Shown here piece after piece: positions 18,587 to 31,289 of a stretch of DNA of 64,000 nt; the stretch's first letter is position 1; every line of letters begins with the position of its first letter. The notes under the pieces are model-generated. The model saw only the letters and a list, made by a program, of their open reading frames with translations. It was not told the origin of the DNA and ran no database searches. Location: NCBI RefSeq assembly GCF_042477335.2, contig NC_091245.1, positions 113,680,501 to 113,744,500 on the forward strand. Direction: 5' to 3'. The translations under genes were made by a program, and so were the position numbers. The DNA is from Ovis canadensis (Eukaryota > Chordata > Mammalia > Artiodactyla > Bovidae).

Positions 18587-20079
18587 ACCGGTGGCCAGCG
18601 CCGCCCGTCGCTGCCCCTCAGGCGCTGGCCGCCACCCGCCCGCCGCTGCTCACTGCTCGCCCGTGGGCATCTCTCTGCCCCGTTGCAGCGGGAGACGACG
18701 GGCAGGCGACCTGTAAGACAGGATCCGGGCACGTGCAGGACCCCGGGGCGCGCCGCTCTCGGAGGGAGCCCGGGGCGACGGGACGCGGGCCCATGCGGCC
18801 CGTCCCGCGCCTTCTGCGCCGACCACGGCCGCCGCGACCCTGTCGGTGTCGCGTGAGGGCGCCGGGAGCCGACGCCGTCTGCCCGGCGCCGGGATCCCTG
18901 TCAGGTGCAGGCGCTGCGTGGTCGCTGCGGCCGCGCGCAGACGTGCCTCTCAGCGACCGCCGGGTCCCGGCCCAAAGTCCCTCTGGCGGGCTGGCTTTCC
19001 GGCCGTGCCGGGGTGGGGCGTGCGAGAGCGGGCGGGGGAAGGGACGCCGGGCTCGGTCTGTGCGGGAAGCGCGAGCGCGGGAGGGCGACGCCTCCGAGCG
19101 CCTCCGCCACCGCCCCCTACCCGCCCTCCCCCCGCCATCCCATCCTTAGACCCGCGCTCAGGCCCAGGGACCCAAAGGCGTGTGAGCCTGGCTCCTGCGC
19201 TCTGGCCGACCGCGCTCCCGGGGTCCGGCTCTGACGGGGTGGTGGTGGTGAGCAGGGGCCCTTTGGCAGCGCGGCTCCTGGCTCGGGGACTGCGGGCTGA
19301 GAGGCAGGGAGCGCGCCTGGGCGGGCTTGGCTCCGGCCGGGGCAGCGGCTTCCCACGGGAACGGGCGCCGTGGCGCCGAGGTCGGGGGCGCGGGCCGGGC
19401 GCCGGGGGGTGGGCTGGACGGGCACGCAGGGCTTCCGCTCCCTCCCCAGCGGAGCACCCTTCCCGGGACGGACTCGTGCAAGGAAGGCCGGTGTGCGCTG
19501 GCCAGCAGGAAGGCTGGATGGCACGCGTCCAGGGCGGGCGGCAGGCAGGTTGCGGCCCGGCCAAGAACGCACGGCGGAGAAGGGTCGAGGGCACGCGGCA
19601 GCCCCTTGGCGGGCAAGGCGGGGGCTCGGCCGCCTCGCTGTGGCTGGGGAGCGCAGGCGGGCCGGCGGGGCGGGCGCGGAGGACGGGGTGCCGGCCTGGC
19701 GGGAGAGCTGGCGGGGGCAGCCGTGGAAGCAAGGCTGCGAGGGCGAGTAGGCCGTTCCCCGGGCAGAAGTCGGAGCGCCGGCGAAGGGAGGAGGGCTTGC
19801 CACCCGCCGCGGGGCTGCGTGCTTCGGCGCGGCCGGGGGCGGGGCGCGGCGGGGCTGTGGGAGTGGAAGTGGGAGGGTGGGCGAGTGTGGGCCAGGGGGA
19901 GGCAGGGAGGCAGGAAAAGCAGCAGCTGCAGCTGCAGCCAGCTGGCGAGGAAAGATGCGCTGAGAAGGACTGAAGGTGCCTTCTGTGGGGGTGCAGGTGG
20001 CGGCGGGAGGGCGTGTGTGGAGAAAGGCAGTGGCGCGCGGAGGACGGGTGCGTTTGTCCGGCGGGCCAAAAGGCTGGCT

Positions 20080-20162
20080 TGTCAGGAGTGGGATTCGAAC
20101 CCACGCCTCCAGGGGAGACTGCGACCTGAACGCAGCGCCTTAGACCGCTCGGCCATCCTGAC
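20080..20162 (-). tRNA. tRNA-Leu-CAG: tRNA-Leu (CAG), unit 3
   Basis: Same sequence as the 3168-3250 copy; TTTT terminator at plus positions 20068-20071. Confidence 0.98.
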
Positions 20163-20256
20163 GGCGGGCCTGGCTGGGCGCGTGGCCGCTCGCCTGGCTG
20201 GGACCCGACGCGGCGCGAGCACCGGCGCCCTTGGCGGGCCGCGGGCGGCGCCACGC

Positions 20257-20288
20257 CAGGCAGGCAGGCAGGCAGGCAGGCGGGCGGG
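20257..20288. repeat. (CAGG)6(CGGG)2, unit 3
   Basis: Same length as in unit 1. Confidence 0.95.
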
Positions 20289-20717
20289 CGTCCGGAGTGG
20301 GGGTCGACGGAGCCGGCGCGCGGCGGCCGGCCGAGGCGCCTGGCTCCGCCGCCGCTCGCGCCGCGGACCCAGAGGGCCCTGGGCGGGCCGGCCCCTCCCC
20401 ACCCGCGCCTGTCCTGGCCCGACGCCGGCCGGCGCGCGCCCACCGTGTCGTCGCAGCCCCGCTTGCCTTCTCGCGCCCCCTTCTCCCGGCGGAACGCCCG
20501 CGTTGGAGGCAAGAGGCGGCGCGCTGGGGAGGGTCCAGTGCCCCGGGGGTCCGGGTCCCTGTCGGGGTGGCGGGCTGCCGCTGTGACCGAGGCGGTTGGT
20601 CTGGTGCGCGGTTGGGTCGGGACCCGTGGTGGCCGGCGGCCCGTGCTGGGCAAGGGGAGGCGTGGGCAGGCAGCCCGAGAGCCCGAGGGCGGCCGGGCGG
20701 CAGGACGGTCGCCGCCG

Positions 20718-20789
20718 TCCTCGTTAGTATAGTGGTGAGTATCCCCGCCTGTCACGCGGGAGACCGGGGTTCGATTCCCCGACGGGGAG
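20718..20789 (+). tRNA. tRNA-Asp-GTC: tRNA-Asp (GTC), unit 3
   Basis: Same sequence as the 3806-3877 copy; TTTTT terminator at 20801-20805. Confidence 0.98.
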
Positions 20790-21527
20790 GCAACACACCC
20801 TTTTTGGTGGCCGCGGTCGCTCTCTGTCCTGCCGCCAGGCCCCGGAGGGCCCTTCGCCTCCTCCCGACGTCTTTGGGCGAGGCGCCAGGGCGCCGCCGAC
20901 GGCGGTGCCCGGCCTAGCTCCCGGCGACCCCCTCTGCCCGTGCAGCGCTCCAGCCTGAGCCCTTTGTCGTCGGCGGGCGCACGGTCGCCACGGCGGAGCG
21001 AGGGCCTCCTTGGCGACCCCACGGCCTTGCCCGACCATAGCCGGATCTGGCGGCCGGCCGGCCGCCCGCCCACGCGCCGACCCCCAGTGGCTGCCTGAGT
21101 GGGCTCGTAGGCTCGCGACGGCCCCGCCGCGTGCAGGCAGGTGGGTCCCGTGTCCCCTTGTCGTGGGAAGTGGCCTCGCCCAGCGCCCGGTGGAGTAGCG
21201 CTTTGGCCAGCTGGGTGCTGGAAGCTGCGTGCCCCGCGTTGCCCGCCGGGGGTGAGGGCGGGGAGGCGTTGGCGGGCCGCGGCGGGGAGCGAAGGGCCGG
21301 AGGGCCGCAAGGCCGCGGGGGCGCCGCCCTGGGGCGGTGCGGCCGGTGGATTCCCGGCGACCGCGTGGCGCTGGCGCGCTCGGGGCGCCGCGTGGCTGCT
21401 GGGAGCGCCGGCGGCGGCGGCGCAAGCCTCCGGCTGACGGGGCGTCGGGGCAGGGATGCGGAGGCGGCGGCGAGAGTATGCTGGGGCGAGCCCGGGGCCG
21501 GCGTCTGGCGGCCGCCCGGGCTGTGGA

Positions 21528-21599
21528 GCGTTGGTGGTATAGTGGTGAGCATAGCTGCCTTCCAAGCAGTTGACCCGGGTTCGATTCCCGGCCAACGCA
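21528..21599 (+). tRNA. tRNA-Gly-TCC: tRNA-Gly (TCC), unit 3
   Basis: Same sequence as the 4616-4687 copy; TTTT terminator at 21611-21614. Confidence 0.98.
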
Positions 21600-21877
21600 G
21601 CGGGCCGACCTTTTGCTGAGTTCCAGCGCTCTCCCGGCAGGGGCGTTCGGGGGACAGAGAGGTGGGAGCAGGGAGCCAGCCCGCTGGCCGGCGGCTTTTG
21701 GCGTGTGTGCGAGAAGCCGGCGGCGCGCGCGGTGTTTTGAGGGTGCTGAAAGCAAGACGGCACGGCAGGGCAGGCGGCTGGACTTGCAAAGGCCGGGTGT
21801 GGGCAGCAAGGTGGCACGGGCGGGTGGCATGGAGGCGCGGGGCTCACCAGGAGCAGGCGAGGGCTGAACCCCGACGC

Positions 21878-21949
21878 TCCCTGGTGGTCTAGTGGTTAGG
21901 ATTCGGCGCTCTCACCGCCGCGGCCTGGGTTCGATTCCCGGTCAGGGAA
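21878..21949 (+). tRNA. tRNA-Glu-CTC: tRNA-Glu (CTC), unit 3, U50 variant
   Basis: Same sequence as the 4966-5037 copy (T-stem CTGGG); no T4 run until 22011-22014. Confidence 0.97.
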
Positions 21950-22332
21950 GCCTTTCTTCTTCCTCTCCGCCTGCCACCTGCCCACGTCCTCGCTGGACAC
22001 CCTGCCACCCTTTTCTTAGCCTACGCTTGCTCAGCGCTGCGCCAGAGGCCCCCGGGACCCTGCCCGTCCAGCCCCAGCACGATTCAGGCCACCTCCGCCG
22101 TCCCGCGGGGCAAAGGTTTTGGCCGCAGTGGCAACCTCGCGCCGCTTCCACCACGACGCGCCTGAGGCCTCCCATCCACCAGCCCCCCCCCAACCCCACC
22201 CCCCGCCTCCCTCCCTCCTGAGGGGCTGCGGCTGCTGCCCCTGGTGGTGGCGGTGATGCTCCTGGGCTTGTGCTGGTTCTCCTGCTGTGGGTGGTGGTGA
22301 GGAGGTGGGCTTGGATAGGGCCGGCGGCGGTA

Positions 22333-22360
22333 GGGGTGGGGGTAGGGCTGGGGGTAGGGG
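22333..22360 (+). other. G-quadruplex motif, unit 3
   Basis: Identical to the unit-1 motif. Confidence 0.8.
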
Positions 22361-22799
22361 CGTGGGCTGTGGCGGTCGCCAGCTGGGGGCCAGCAGCGGC
22401 AGGGGCGGTGGCCACAGCCGAAGGTGAGCGAGGGGGATCTGCCTCTGGGAGTGGGGGCCGTGGCCACGGACCGCCTGCCTTGTCGTGTCTCTCATGCCAG
22501 CCACCTCTCTGGGCGGCTTGGCCAGTGCGTGCCAGGTCCCGGGCTGGCTGTGACTCCCGTGTGCCGCTGGCGACTCCAAGAGGGTTCTGGTCTTGAGTGG
22601 GCTCTGGGAGGCGGACCACGGCGCCCGGGAGGCATGGGTAGCAGTTCAGTCGCCCGGGGGCAGCGATGCCTGCCAGGGAGGACAACCCGACCATCGTGCT
22701 GTTTCCCTTGCCTGACCACAGCTCTCAATCCTACTGGACTGAGGCAAGATTTACCCAGGCCTCCCTCCCCCACTCGTAACCAAAGGTGGGCACTCGGGT

Positions 22800-22800
<1 letters not shown>

Positions 22801-22830
<30 letters not shown>
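22801..22830. repeat. (CA)15 microsatellite, unit 3
   Basis: Fifteen CA dinucleotides. Confidence 0.97.
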
Positions 22831-22833
<3 letters not shown>

Positions 22834-24021
22834 CGCCCTCCAAACTGTCTATCCAGGATCCACTCCATCCCTCTCCCCACCCTGTCACCGTCTTCCCCTA
22901 GGAACTCTGCGCGAGGGTGATCCTCCAGCACAGTCTCCTCTTGGCCCCGTCTCGGCTGGTCTATCCCCAAAGGGTTTCACGTCTGTTCAAGGACTGTGTC
23001 CTTCGGAGGGGAAGTGGACGGCAGACGAAAGGCACCAACGTGCGGCGAGGGCGGCACACTCGGGTGCGATGGCACAAAGGCGAGTGCCCTGTGGGAAAGG
23101 AGCCCCCGTGGCCCGACGTGTGCTTGCCGTCGCCAAAGGAGGTTTCCTCGAGGCCCCTGCCGGGGCTGTGGGCGTCAGAGTGCATGGGGGAGAGTATCGG
23201 AGGAAGGTGCTTGGGGCCATGGCTGGTGGGCGCCCCACGTGGATCAGGGACCCGGGCAGGGCGATCGCGAGCAGAGGGCGCGGCGGCGAGCAGGGAGCTG
23301 GGAGGCAGGCCCCGGGGTGCTTGGTCGGGGCGTCTGCATGGACGGCCGGCGGGAAGGGGCGGCGTGGGGCTCTCGGGGACCTGGCCGAAAGATCGGCAGG
23401 CCACTCGAGCAGGGCCTCTACAGAAGCATGGGCGCGGCGGCGAAGCCGTGCCAGGCACATGTGAGAGGCTGGGACGGATCTGCGGTAGGTAGGGGTGGGC
23501 GTGGGGGTTGGGCTGGGGCTGCGGAGCCAGAGGGAGGCCCGCACTGGTGAACGCCAGGGCAGGGCAGGCCAGGGCAGGACGTGTGAGGGATAGCCCGAGC
23601 TCCAGGGGGATGTTGGGTGGGGAGGTGGGGCCGAGCCTGGAGTCTGGCGGGAAAGGCAGAGGGCAGGCCGTGACAGTGACGGGGCTGTGGCGTGAGGAAG
23701 ATGGCGGGTGAGCACTCCATTTGGGTCGGGTGGCGGGTGAGCGGGGGCGAGCCACACTGGTGCTCGGTGCCACAGGCTGCTCAGGCTCGGCGGCGGGCTG
23801 TGGCTCTGGGCGGAGGCTAGGACGCAGGCAAGCGAAGGACAGAAACGGAGCGCCAGCGCCAGCTGGGGGCCAGACCCGGTCCGAGATGGGTGGGCCCACC
23901 GTACCGCCCCAGAGACCAAAGTCACCACCCATCGGGAGGGAGTGTCCAGTGTCGGGGGTGACACTGCTGGGGCCTCAGGGTGGGATGGGGCGGGGGTGGC
24001 TGGCAGCGCAGGTGGCTGTGA

Positions 24022-26084
24022 TTTCATGAGGGCCAAGGAGAGCTCCCATGTGACCGGGCACAGTCAGCCCTCCAGGGCACACGCCCGCAGAGGGCAAACC
24101 TCGGGGAGGTCTGAGGGTCCGGACACCGCCACCGCCTCGGCAGCACCGCCTGCCAGGGCCCGTACACGGAGCAAACCCCAGCGCCCAGCCACACACGGCG
24201 GGCCCAAGAAGGGGTGGCATCGATGCAGCATGGCGCCATCACTCAGGCATCAGAAACACGTCAAGAATTGCCAGTTGTCACAAGCAATGATGCAGCTGGA
24301 GACTCTTACACTCGGCGGAGAATGTCAGACCGCGTTGGACCGAGGCATGTGGAGCATGGAAAATAATACAAAACGAAGCTATTTGCCAGGAGAAACCGAC
24401 TCACGCAGAAACCCACCTTAGGGTAACGCAAGCGGAAAGGCAGCGCTGGAGGGATGACTGGGGAGCTGCAACGCACAGATACGCAGGACCCTGTCTAAAG
24501 GGAGAAGCGCCAAGGTTATCCAGTTCAACACAGGGAATCAGCGTCAGTGCCCTGGAGTAACCTCAAGTGGAAAAGAATCTGAAACCATATATGACACTCG
24601 AGATCTGCACAAGCAAAACAGGATCACACTGCGGTCCACCGGAAACCAGCACAATATTGGGAATCCACTGTACTTCCGCAACAACCGTGACTACGACGTC
24701 GGAGTAAGCTTTCAAAAGAAAACTAACTCAGCAGGCAATGAAGTCAGCGGAAAACAGGTGAGCTATGCCAACCCCACCCTGGGTACATATCCACGAAAGG
24801 CGCAGCTCTTCATTCGGAAAGACACATGCAACCCCCACAGTCACAGCAGCACCGTTTGCCATAGCCGAGACGTGGAGAAAACCCTAGTGCCCATCCCCAA
24901 AGGCTCAGCCACCAAGATGCAGTATCAGAGAAAGGGAGAGAATGGGATGTCACCGAGCCGTCCACAAGAGGCAGATAGTGTCACTGGCAGCAACGGCGGC
25001 TGGAGCTGCAGAATATTATCCTTGGTGAGGGAAGTCAAACAGACAAGGTCACGGATGGGTGGACTCTAAAGTGTTGTACAAATGAATCCCTGGGCCAACC
25101 AGCCACAGACTCTCAGACACAGGAAAGCCGCTTGGGGCTTCCCAAGGGCGCAGTCAGGGACCGAGGGATGATTGAGGAGCCGGGCTCAACGGATCAACCG
25201 TACCAGTACTGCGTAGGAAGGGGAGGAGGAACAAGGACACGCGGGATACCGCAGGGAATGAGATCCCATATGCTGTCATCACCCGCAATGGAAACGAGCT
25301 GAACACATGAGCCCCCCCCCACCCACCCACAGACAGGACTGAACCCCAACGCTGTACAGCGGAAACGCACACCAGGTTGTAGATCAACTACGCTTCCAGG
25401 ACAAGTGCTACTCCGTCGAAGTCAGTCAGTCGAGGATCAGTCCAGCAATAGGAAAAAGAAGAGCTTCCATTATGATCCAGGAAAGCCAACCCTGGGCACG
25501 CGTCGGGAAAAGACGACAAATACCCCTAATGGGGAGAGATGCAGGCATCCCCCAGGGTCACCGCAGCCCTCTGTGCCGGAGCCGAGACCCGCGGGAAACG
25601 CCCAAGTGCCCGTCGGCACGTGGCCGGCACAAGAAGGTGAGGGATATCTGTACCGTGGAATATGACGCAGCCCTCAAGAAGGAGCCGCCATCGCCATGGG
25701 CCGCAAGGTCAGACGGACCCACAGAAGGGTCCGCTCAGTGAAGTGAGTCGCTTGGATCGGGAGAAAGCTCTGTGGACTCTTAACGACGAATACAGACGAA
25801 TCTATGCGCAAAGGGGAAAGCGACCTGGAGACCCCGAAAACGTACATAGGGCTACCCAAGGGGAAAGGCAGGGAGGGACGAAGTTGAAGTCGGATCAAGA
25901 GATAGGAAAGACTGTGCTTACAGTAGAAGAGCAACAGAGCTTTCCTCTGTAGCAGGAGAAGTGTATCTGTATCTCGCCTTCACCTACACTGGAAGACCAC
26001 CTGGCAAAGAACAGGGGACTGAATCACTTTGCCGGGCACCTGAGACTCACCCAGGAATGTGAATCCGTTCTACTTGTGTTCGAA
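24022..26084 (+). mobile_element. LINE-1 3'-end fossils B, C, A, unit 3/4 junction
   Basis: Same three-part arrangement as 7110-9172, with no difference noticed. Confidence 0.75.
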
Positions 26085-26971
26085 GAAGCAGAAAAAGGAG
26101 CAGGCCGTGGCTTGAAGCGGGGGGTGGGGGGAGGCAGGCCAGTGGGACAGATGCAAAGGCAGGTTCCTTGGCAAGAGTGGGATTTGGAACGGCTCAGGGA
26201 GGAACGGGGCGTGGGGGGCGGGGTGTGTGGAGATGGGGGAGGCGGGGAGCTGGGGGTGGGATGGGTGCATGTGGGGGAGTAGGGGGACGGTGAGGCTGCA
26301 GGCTGAGGTGGGGGTGCTCTTGGGGCAGGGCTGATGCTGAGGTGAGGCGCGCAAGAGGGTTTCAGGGGGAAGGGGTGGTGTTTGAGGCGGTGAGGGCGTT
26401 GCTGTTGGAAACCTATTTCTGCCGAGGCCAGGCCCGAGGGCGAGGGCCGGCAGCTGGTGGACTTCTTTGGAACTCGTCCTGCAAGACGTGGTCCAGGGAC
26501 CCTGCAGGCAAAAGGGAGGTATGCTTGCCAGATGTGGCAGCTCCCTTGCTCCTGGCTGTGCAAACGTAGTGTGATTGATTTCTCTCGGAGTGTGGGGAGA
26601 GTGAGGCAGGGAGCTTGGAGACGGACGTTGTGAAAGATGAAGTGTGGTGCGGGCGGCTGCCAGCGGTGGGGTATTCCTGCCAGTGCAGTCCCCGAGCCCT
26701 CGGCTGGGTCCGGGTGAGGACGCGAGCAAACACAAGAAAGGTGCCTGGACGCACGGGCGGCTGAGCCCGCAGGGTTTGGGGCCACGAAGGCTTGGCAGCA
26801 GGGCCTTTTGTGGGTGAGGTGGGGAGGGGTCCTGGGCGTCTGTGTGGGAGAGGCAGCGGGCGGCAGGTAGCCAGCCAGCGTTTGCAGGAGCGCTGCCTCG
26901 AGCGCGTTTCAGCGGGCAGACCTAGTTGGGCTCTGGGGCCGCACCGTGGGACCAAAAGGGGACGCTGGGGC

Positions 26972-27042
26972 TGCATGGGGCGGGAATCGAACCCGGGCCT
27001 CCCGCGTGGCAGGCGAGAATTCTACCACTGAACCACCCATGC
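26972..27042 (-). tRNA. tRNA-Gly-GCC: tRNA-Gly (GCC), unit 4
   Basis: Same sequence as the 1604-1674 copy, including C65; TTTT terminator at plus positions 26954-26957. Confidence 0.95.
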
Positions 27043-28535
27043 ACCGGTGGCCAGCGCCGCCCGTCGCTGCCCCTCAGGCGCTGGCCGCCACCCGCCCGCC
27101 GCTGCTCACTGCTCGCCCGTGGGCATCTCTCTGCCCCGTTGCAGCGGGAGACGACGGGCAGGCGACCTGTAAGACAGGATCCGGGCACGTGCAGGACCCC
27201 GGGGCGCGCCGCTCTCGGAGGGAGCCCGGGGCGACGGGACGCGGGCCCACGCGGCCCGTCCCGCGCCTTCTGCGCCGACCACGGCCGCCGCGACCCTGTC
27301 GGTGTCGCGTGAGGGCGCCGGGAGCCGACGCCGTCTGCCCGGCGCCGGGATCCCTGTCAGGTGCAGGCGCTGCGTGGTCGCTGCGGCCGCGCGCAGACGT
27401 GCCTCTCAGCGACCGCCGGGTCCCGACCCAAAGTCCCTCTGGCGGGCTGGCTTTCCGGCCGTGCCGGGGTGGGGCGTGCGAGAGCGGGCGGGGGAAGGGA
27501 CGCCGGGCTCGGTCTGTGCGGGAAGCGCGAGCGCGGGAGGGCGACGCCTCCGAGCGCCTCCGCCACCGCCCCCTACCCGCCCTCCCCCCGCCATCCCATC
27601 CTTAGACCCGCGCTCAGGCCCAGGGACCCAAAGGCGTGTGAGCCTGGCTCCTGCGCTCTGGCCGACCGCGCTCCCGGGGTCCGGCTCTGACGGGGTGGTG
27701 GTGGTGAGCAGGGGCCCTTTGGCAGCGCGGCTCCTGGCTCGGGGACTGCGGGCTGAGAGGCAGGGAGCGCGCCAGGGCGGGCTTGGCTCCGGCCGGGGCA
27801 GCGGCTTCCCACGGGAACGGGCGCCGTGGCGCCGAGGTCGGGGGCGCGGGCCGGGCGCCGGGGGGTGGGCTGGACGGGCACGCAGGGCTTCCGCTCCCTC
27901 CCCAGCGGAGCACCCTTCCCGGGACGGACTCGTGCAAGGAAGGCCGGTGTGCGCTGGCCAGCAGGAAGGCTGGATGGCACGCGTCCAGGGCGGGCGGCAG
28001 GCAGGTTGCGGCCCGGCCAAGAACGCACGGCGGAGAAGGGTCGAGGGCACGCGGCAGCCCCTTGGCGGGCAAGGCGGGGGCTCGGCCGCCTCGCTGTGGC
28101 TGGGGAGCGCAGGCGGGCCGGCGGGGCGGGCGCGGAGGACGGGGTGCCGGCCTGGCGGGAGAGCTGGCGGGGGCAGCCGTGGAAGCAAGGCTGCGAGGGC
28201 GAGTAGGCCGTTCCCCGGGCAGAAGTCGGAGCGCCGGCGAAGGGAGGAGGGCTTGCCACCCGCCGCGGGGCTGCGTGCTTCGGCGCGGCCGGGGGCGGGG
28301 CGCGGCGGGGCTGTGGGAGTGGAAGTGGGAGGGTGGGCGAGTGTGGGCCAGGGGGAGGCAGGGAGGCAGGAAAAGCAGCAGCTGCAGCTGCAGCCAGCTG
28401 GCGAGGAAAGATGCGCTGAGAAGGACTGAAGGTGCCTTCTGTGGGGGTGCAGGTGGCGGCGGGAGGGCGTGTGTGGAGAAAGGCAGTGGCGCGCGGAGGA
28501 CGGGTGCGTTTGTCCGGCGGGCCAAAAGGCTGGCT

Positions 28536-28618
28536 TGTCAGGAGTGGGATTCGAACCCACGCCTCCAGGGGAGACTGCGACCTGAACGCAGCGCCTTAGA
28601 CCGCTCGGCCATCCTGAC
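28536..28618 (-). tRNA. tRNA-Leu-CAG: tRNA-Leu (CAG), unit 4
   Basis: Same sequence as the 3168-3250 copy; TTTT terminator at plus positions 28524-28527. Confidence 0.98.
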
Positions 28619-28712
28619 GGCGGGCCTGGCTGGGCGCGTGGCCGCTCGCCTGGCTGGGACCCGACGCGGCGCGAGCACCGGCGCCCTTGGCGGGCCGCGG
28701 GCGGCGCCACGC

Positions 28713-28744
28713 CAGGCAGGCAGGCAGGCAGGCAGGCGGGCGGG
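28713..28744. repeat. (CAGG)6(CGGG)2, unit 4
   Basis: Same length as in unit 1. Confidence 0.95.
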
Positions 28745-29173
28745 CGTCCGGAGTGGGGGTCGACGGAGCCGGCGCGCGGCGGCCGGCCGAGGCGCCTGGC
28801 TCCGCCGCCGCTCGCGCCGCGGACCCAGAGGGCCCTGGGCGGGCCGGCCCCTCCCCACCCGCGCCTGTCCTGGCCCGACGCCGGCCGGCGCGCGCCCACC
28901 GTGTCGTCGCAGCCCCGCTTGCCTTCTCGCGCCCCCTTCTCCCGGCGGAACGCCCGCGTTGGAGGCAAGAGGCGGCGCGCTGGGGAGGGTCCAGTGCCCC
29001 GGGGGTCCGGGTCCCTGTCGGGGTGGCGGGCTGCCGCTGTGACCGAGGCGGTTGGTCTGGTGCGCGGTTGGGTCGGGACCCGTGGTGGCCGGCGGCCCGT
29101 GCTGGGCAAGGGGAGGCGTGGGCAGGCAGCCCGAGAGCCCGAGGGCGGCCGGGCGGCAGGACGGTCGCCGCCG

Positions 29174-29245
29174 TCCTCGTTAGTATAGTGGTGAGTATCC
29201 CCGCCTGTCACGCGGGAGACCGGGGTTCGATTCCCCGACGGGGAG
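29174..29245 (+). tRNA. tRNA-Asp-GTC: tRNA-Asp (GTC), unit 4
   Basis: Same sequence as the 3806-3877 copy; TTTTT terminator at 29257-29261. Confidence 0.98.
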
Positions 29246-29983
29246 GCAACACACCCTTTTTGGTGGCCGCGGTCGCTCTCTGTCCTGCCGCCAGGCCCCG
29301 GAGGGCCCTTCGCCTCCTCCCGACGTCTTTGGGCGAGGCGCCAGGGCGCCGCCGACGGCGGTGCCCGGCCTAGCTCCCGGCGACCCCCTCTGCCCGTGCA
29401 GCGCTCCAGCCTGAGCCCTTTGTCGTCGGCGGGCGCACGGTCGCCACGGCGGAGCGAGGGCCTCCTTGGCGACCCCACGGCCTTGCCCGACCATAGCCGG
29501 ATCTGGCGGCCGGCCGGCCGCCCGCCCACGCGCCGACCCCCAGTGGCTGCCTGAGTGGGCTCGTAGGCTCGCGACGGCCCCGCCGCGTGCAGGCAGGTGG
29601 GTCCCGTGTCCCCTTGTCGTGGGAAGTGGCCTCGCCCAGCGCCCGGTGGAGTAGCGCTTTGGCCAGCTGGGTGCTGGAAGCTGCGTGCCCCGCGTTGCCC
29701 GCCGGGGGTGAGGGCGGGGAGGCGTTGGCGGGCCGCGGCGGGGAGCGAAGGGCCGGAGGGCCGCAAGGCCGCGGGGGCGCCGCCCTGGGGCGGTGCGGCC
29801 GGTGGATTCCCGGCGACCGCGTGGCGCTGGCGCGCTCGGGGCGCCGCGTGGCTGCTGGGAGCGCCGGCGGCGGCGGCGCAAGCCTCCGGCTGACGGGGCG
29901 TCGGGGCAGGGATGCGGAGGCGGCGGCGAGAGTATGCTGGGGCGAGCCCGGGGCCGGCGTCTGGCGGCCGCCCGGGCTGTGGA

Positions 29984-30055
29984 GCGTTGGTGGTATAGTG
30001 GTGAGCATAGCTGCCTTCCAAGCAGTTGACCCGGGTTCGATTCCCGGCCAACGCA
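29984..30055 (+). tRNA. tRNA-Gly-TCC: tRNA-Gly (TCC), unit 4
   Basis: Same sequence as the 4616-4687 copy; TTTT terminator at 30067-30070. Confidence 0.98.
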
Positions 30056-30333
30056 GCGGGCCGACCTTTTGCTGAGTTCCAGCGCTCTCCCGGCAGGGGC
30101 GTTCGGGGGACAGAGAGGTGGGAGCAGGGAGCCAGCCCGCTGGCCGGCGGCTTTTGGCGTGTGTGCGAGAAGCCGGCGGCGCGCGCGGTGTTTTGAGGGT
30201 GCTGAAAGCAAGACGGCACGGCAGGGCAGGCGGCTGGACTTGCAAAGGCCGGGTGTGGGCAGCAAGGTGGCACGGGCGGGTGGCATGGAGGCGCGGGGCT
30301 CACCAGGAGCAGGCGAGGGCTGAACCCCGACGC

Positions 30334-30405
30334 TCCCTGGTGGTCTAGTGGTTAGGATTCGGCGCTCTCACCGCCGCGGCCTGGGTTCGATTCCCGGTCA
30401 GGGAA
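30334..30405 (+). tRNA. tRNA-Glu-CTC: tRNA-Glu (CTC), unit 4, U50 variant
   Basis: Same sequence as the 4966-5037 copy (T-stem CTGGG); no T4 run until 30467-30470. Confidence 0.97.
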
Positions 30406-30788
30406 GCCTTTCTTCTTCCTCTCCGCCTGCCACCTGCCCACGTCCTCGCTGGACACCCTGCCACCCTTTTCTTAGCCTACGCTTGCTCAGCGCTGCGCCA
30501 GAGGCCCCCGGGACCCTGCCCGTCCAGCCCCAGCACGATTCAGGCCACCTCCGCCGTCCCGCGGGGCAAAGGTTTTGGCCGCAGTGGCAACCTCGCGCCG
30601 CTTCCACCACGACGCGCCTGAGGCCTCCCATCCACCAGCCCCCCCCCAACCCCACCCCCCGCCTCCCTCCCTCCTGAGGGGCTGCGGCTGCTGCCCCTGG
30701 TGGTGGCGGTGATGCTCCTGGGCTTGTGCTGGTTCTCCTGCTGTGGGTGGTGGTGAGGAGGTGGGCTTGGATAGGGCCGGCGGCGGTA

Positions 30789-30816
30789 GGGGTGGGGGTA
30801 GGGCTGGGGGTAGGGG
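30789..30816 (+). other. G-quadruplex motif, unit 4
   Basis: Identical to the unit-1 motif. Confidence 0.8.
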
Positions 30817-31255
30817 CGTGGGCTGTGGCGGTCGCCAGCTGGGGGCCAGCAGCGGCAGGGGCGGTGGCCACAGCCGAAGGTGAGCGAGGGGGATCTGCCT
30901 CTGGGAGTGGGGGCCGTGGCCACGGACCGCCTGCCTTGTCGTGTCTCTCATGCCAGCCACCTCTCTGGGCGGCTTGGCCAGTGCGTGCCAGGTCCCGGGC
31001 TGGCTGTGACTCCCGTGTGCCGCTGGCGACTCCAAGAGGGTTCTGGTCTTGAGTGGGCTCTGGGAGGCGGACCACGGCGCCCGGGAGGCATGGGTAGCAG
31101 TTCAGTCGCCCGGGGGCAGCGATGCCTGCCAGGGAGGACAACCCGACCATCGTGCTGTTTCCCTTGCCTGACCACAGCTCTCAATCCTACTGGACTGAGG
31201 CAAGATTTACCCAGGCCTCCCTCCCCCACTCGTAACCAAAGGTGGGCACTCGGGT

Positions 31256-31256
<1 letters not shown>

Positions 31257-31286
<30 letters not shown>
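31257..31286. repeat. (CA)15 microsatellite, unit 4
   Basis: Fifteen CA dinucleotides. Confidence 0.97.

Positions 31287-31289
<3 letters not shown>

Larger units (their letters stand above)
16913..25368. repeat. Tandem tRNA macrosatellite, unit 3
   Basis: 8456 bp. It is the first unit with A at 17959 and C at 21415, changes kept in all units to the right, but it still has the left-type T at 18794. Private changes: G at 18970 and T at 19318. Confidence 0.97.
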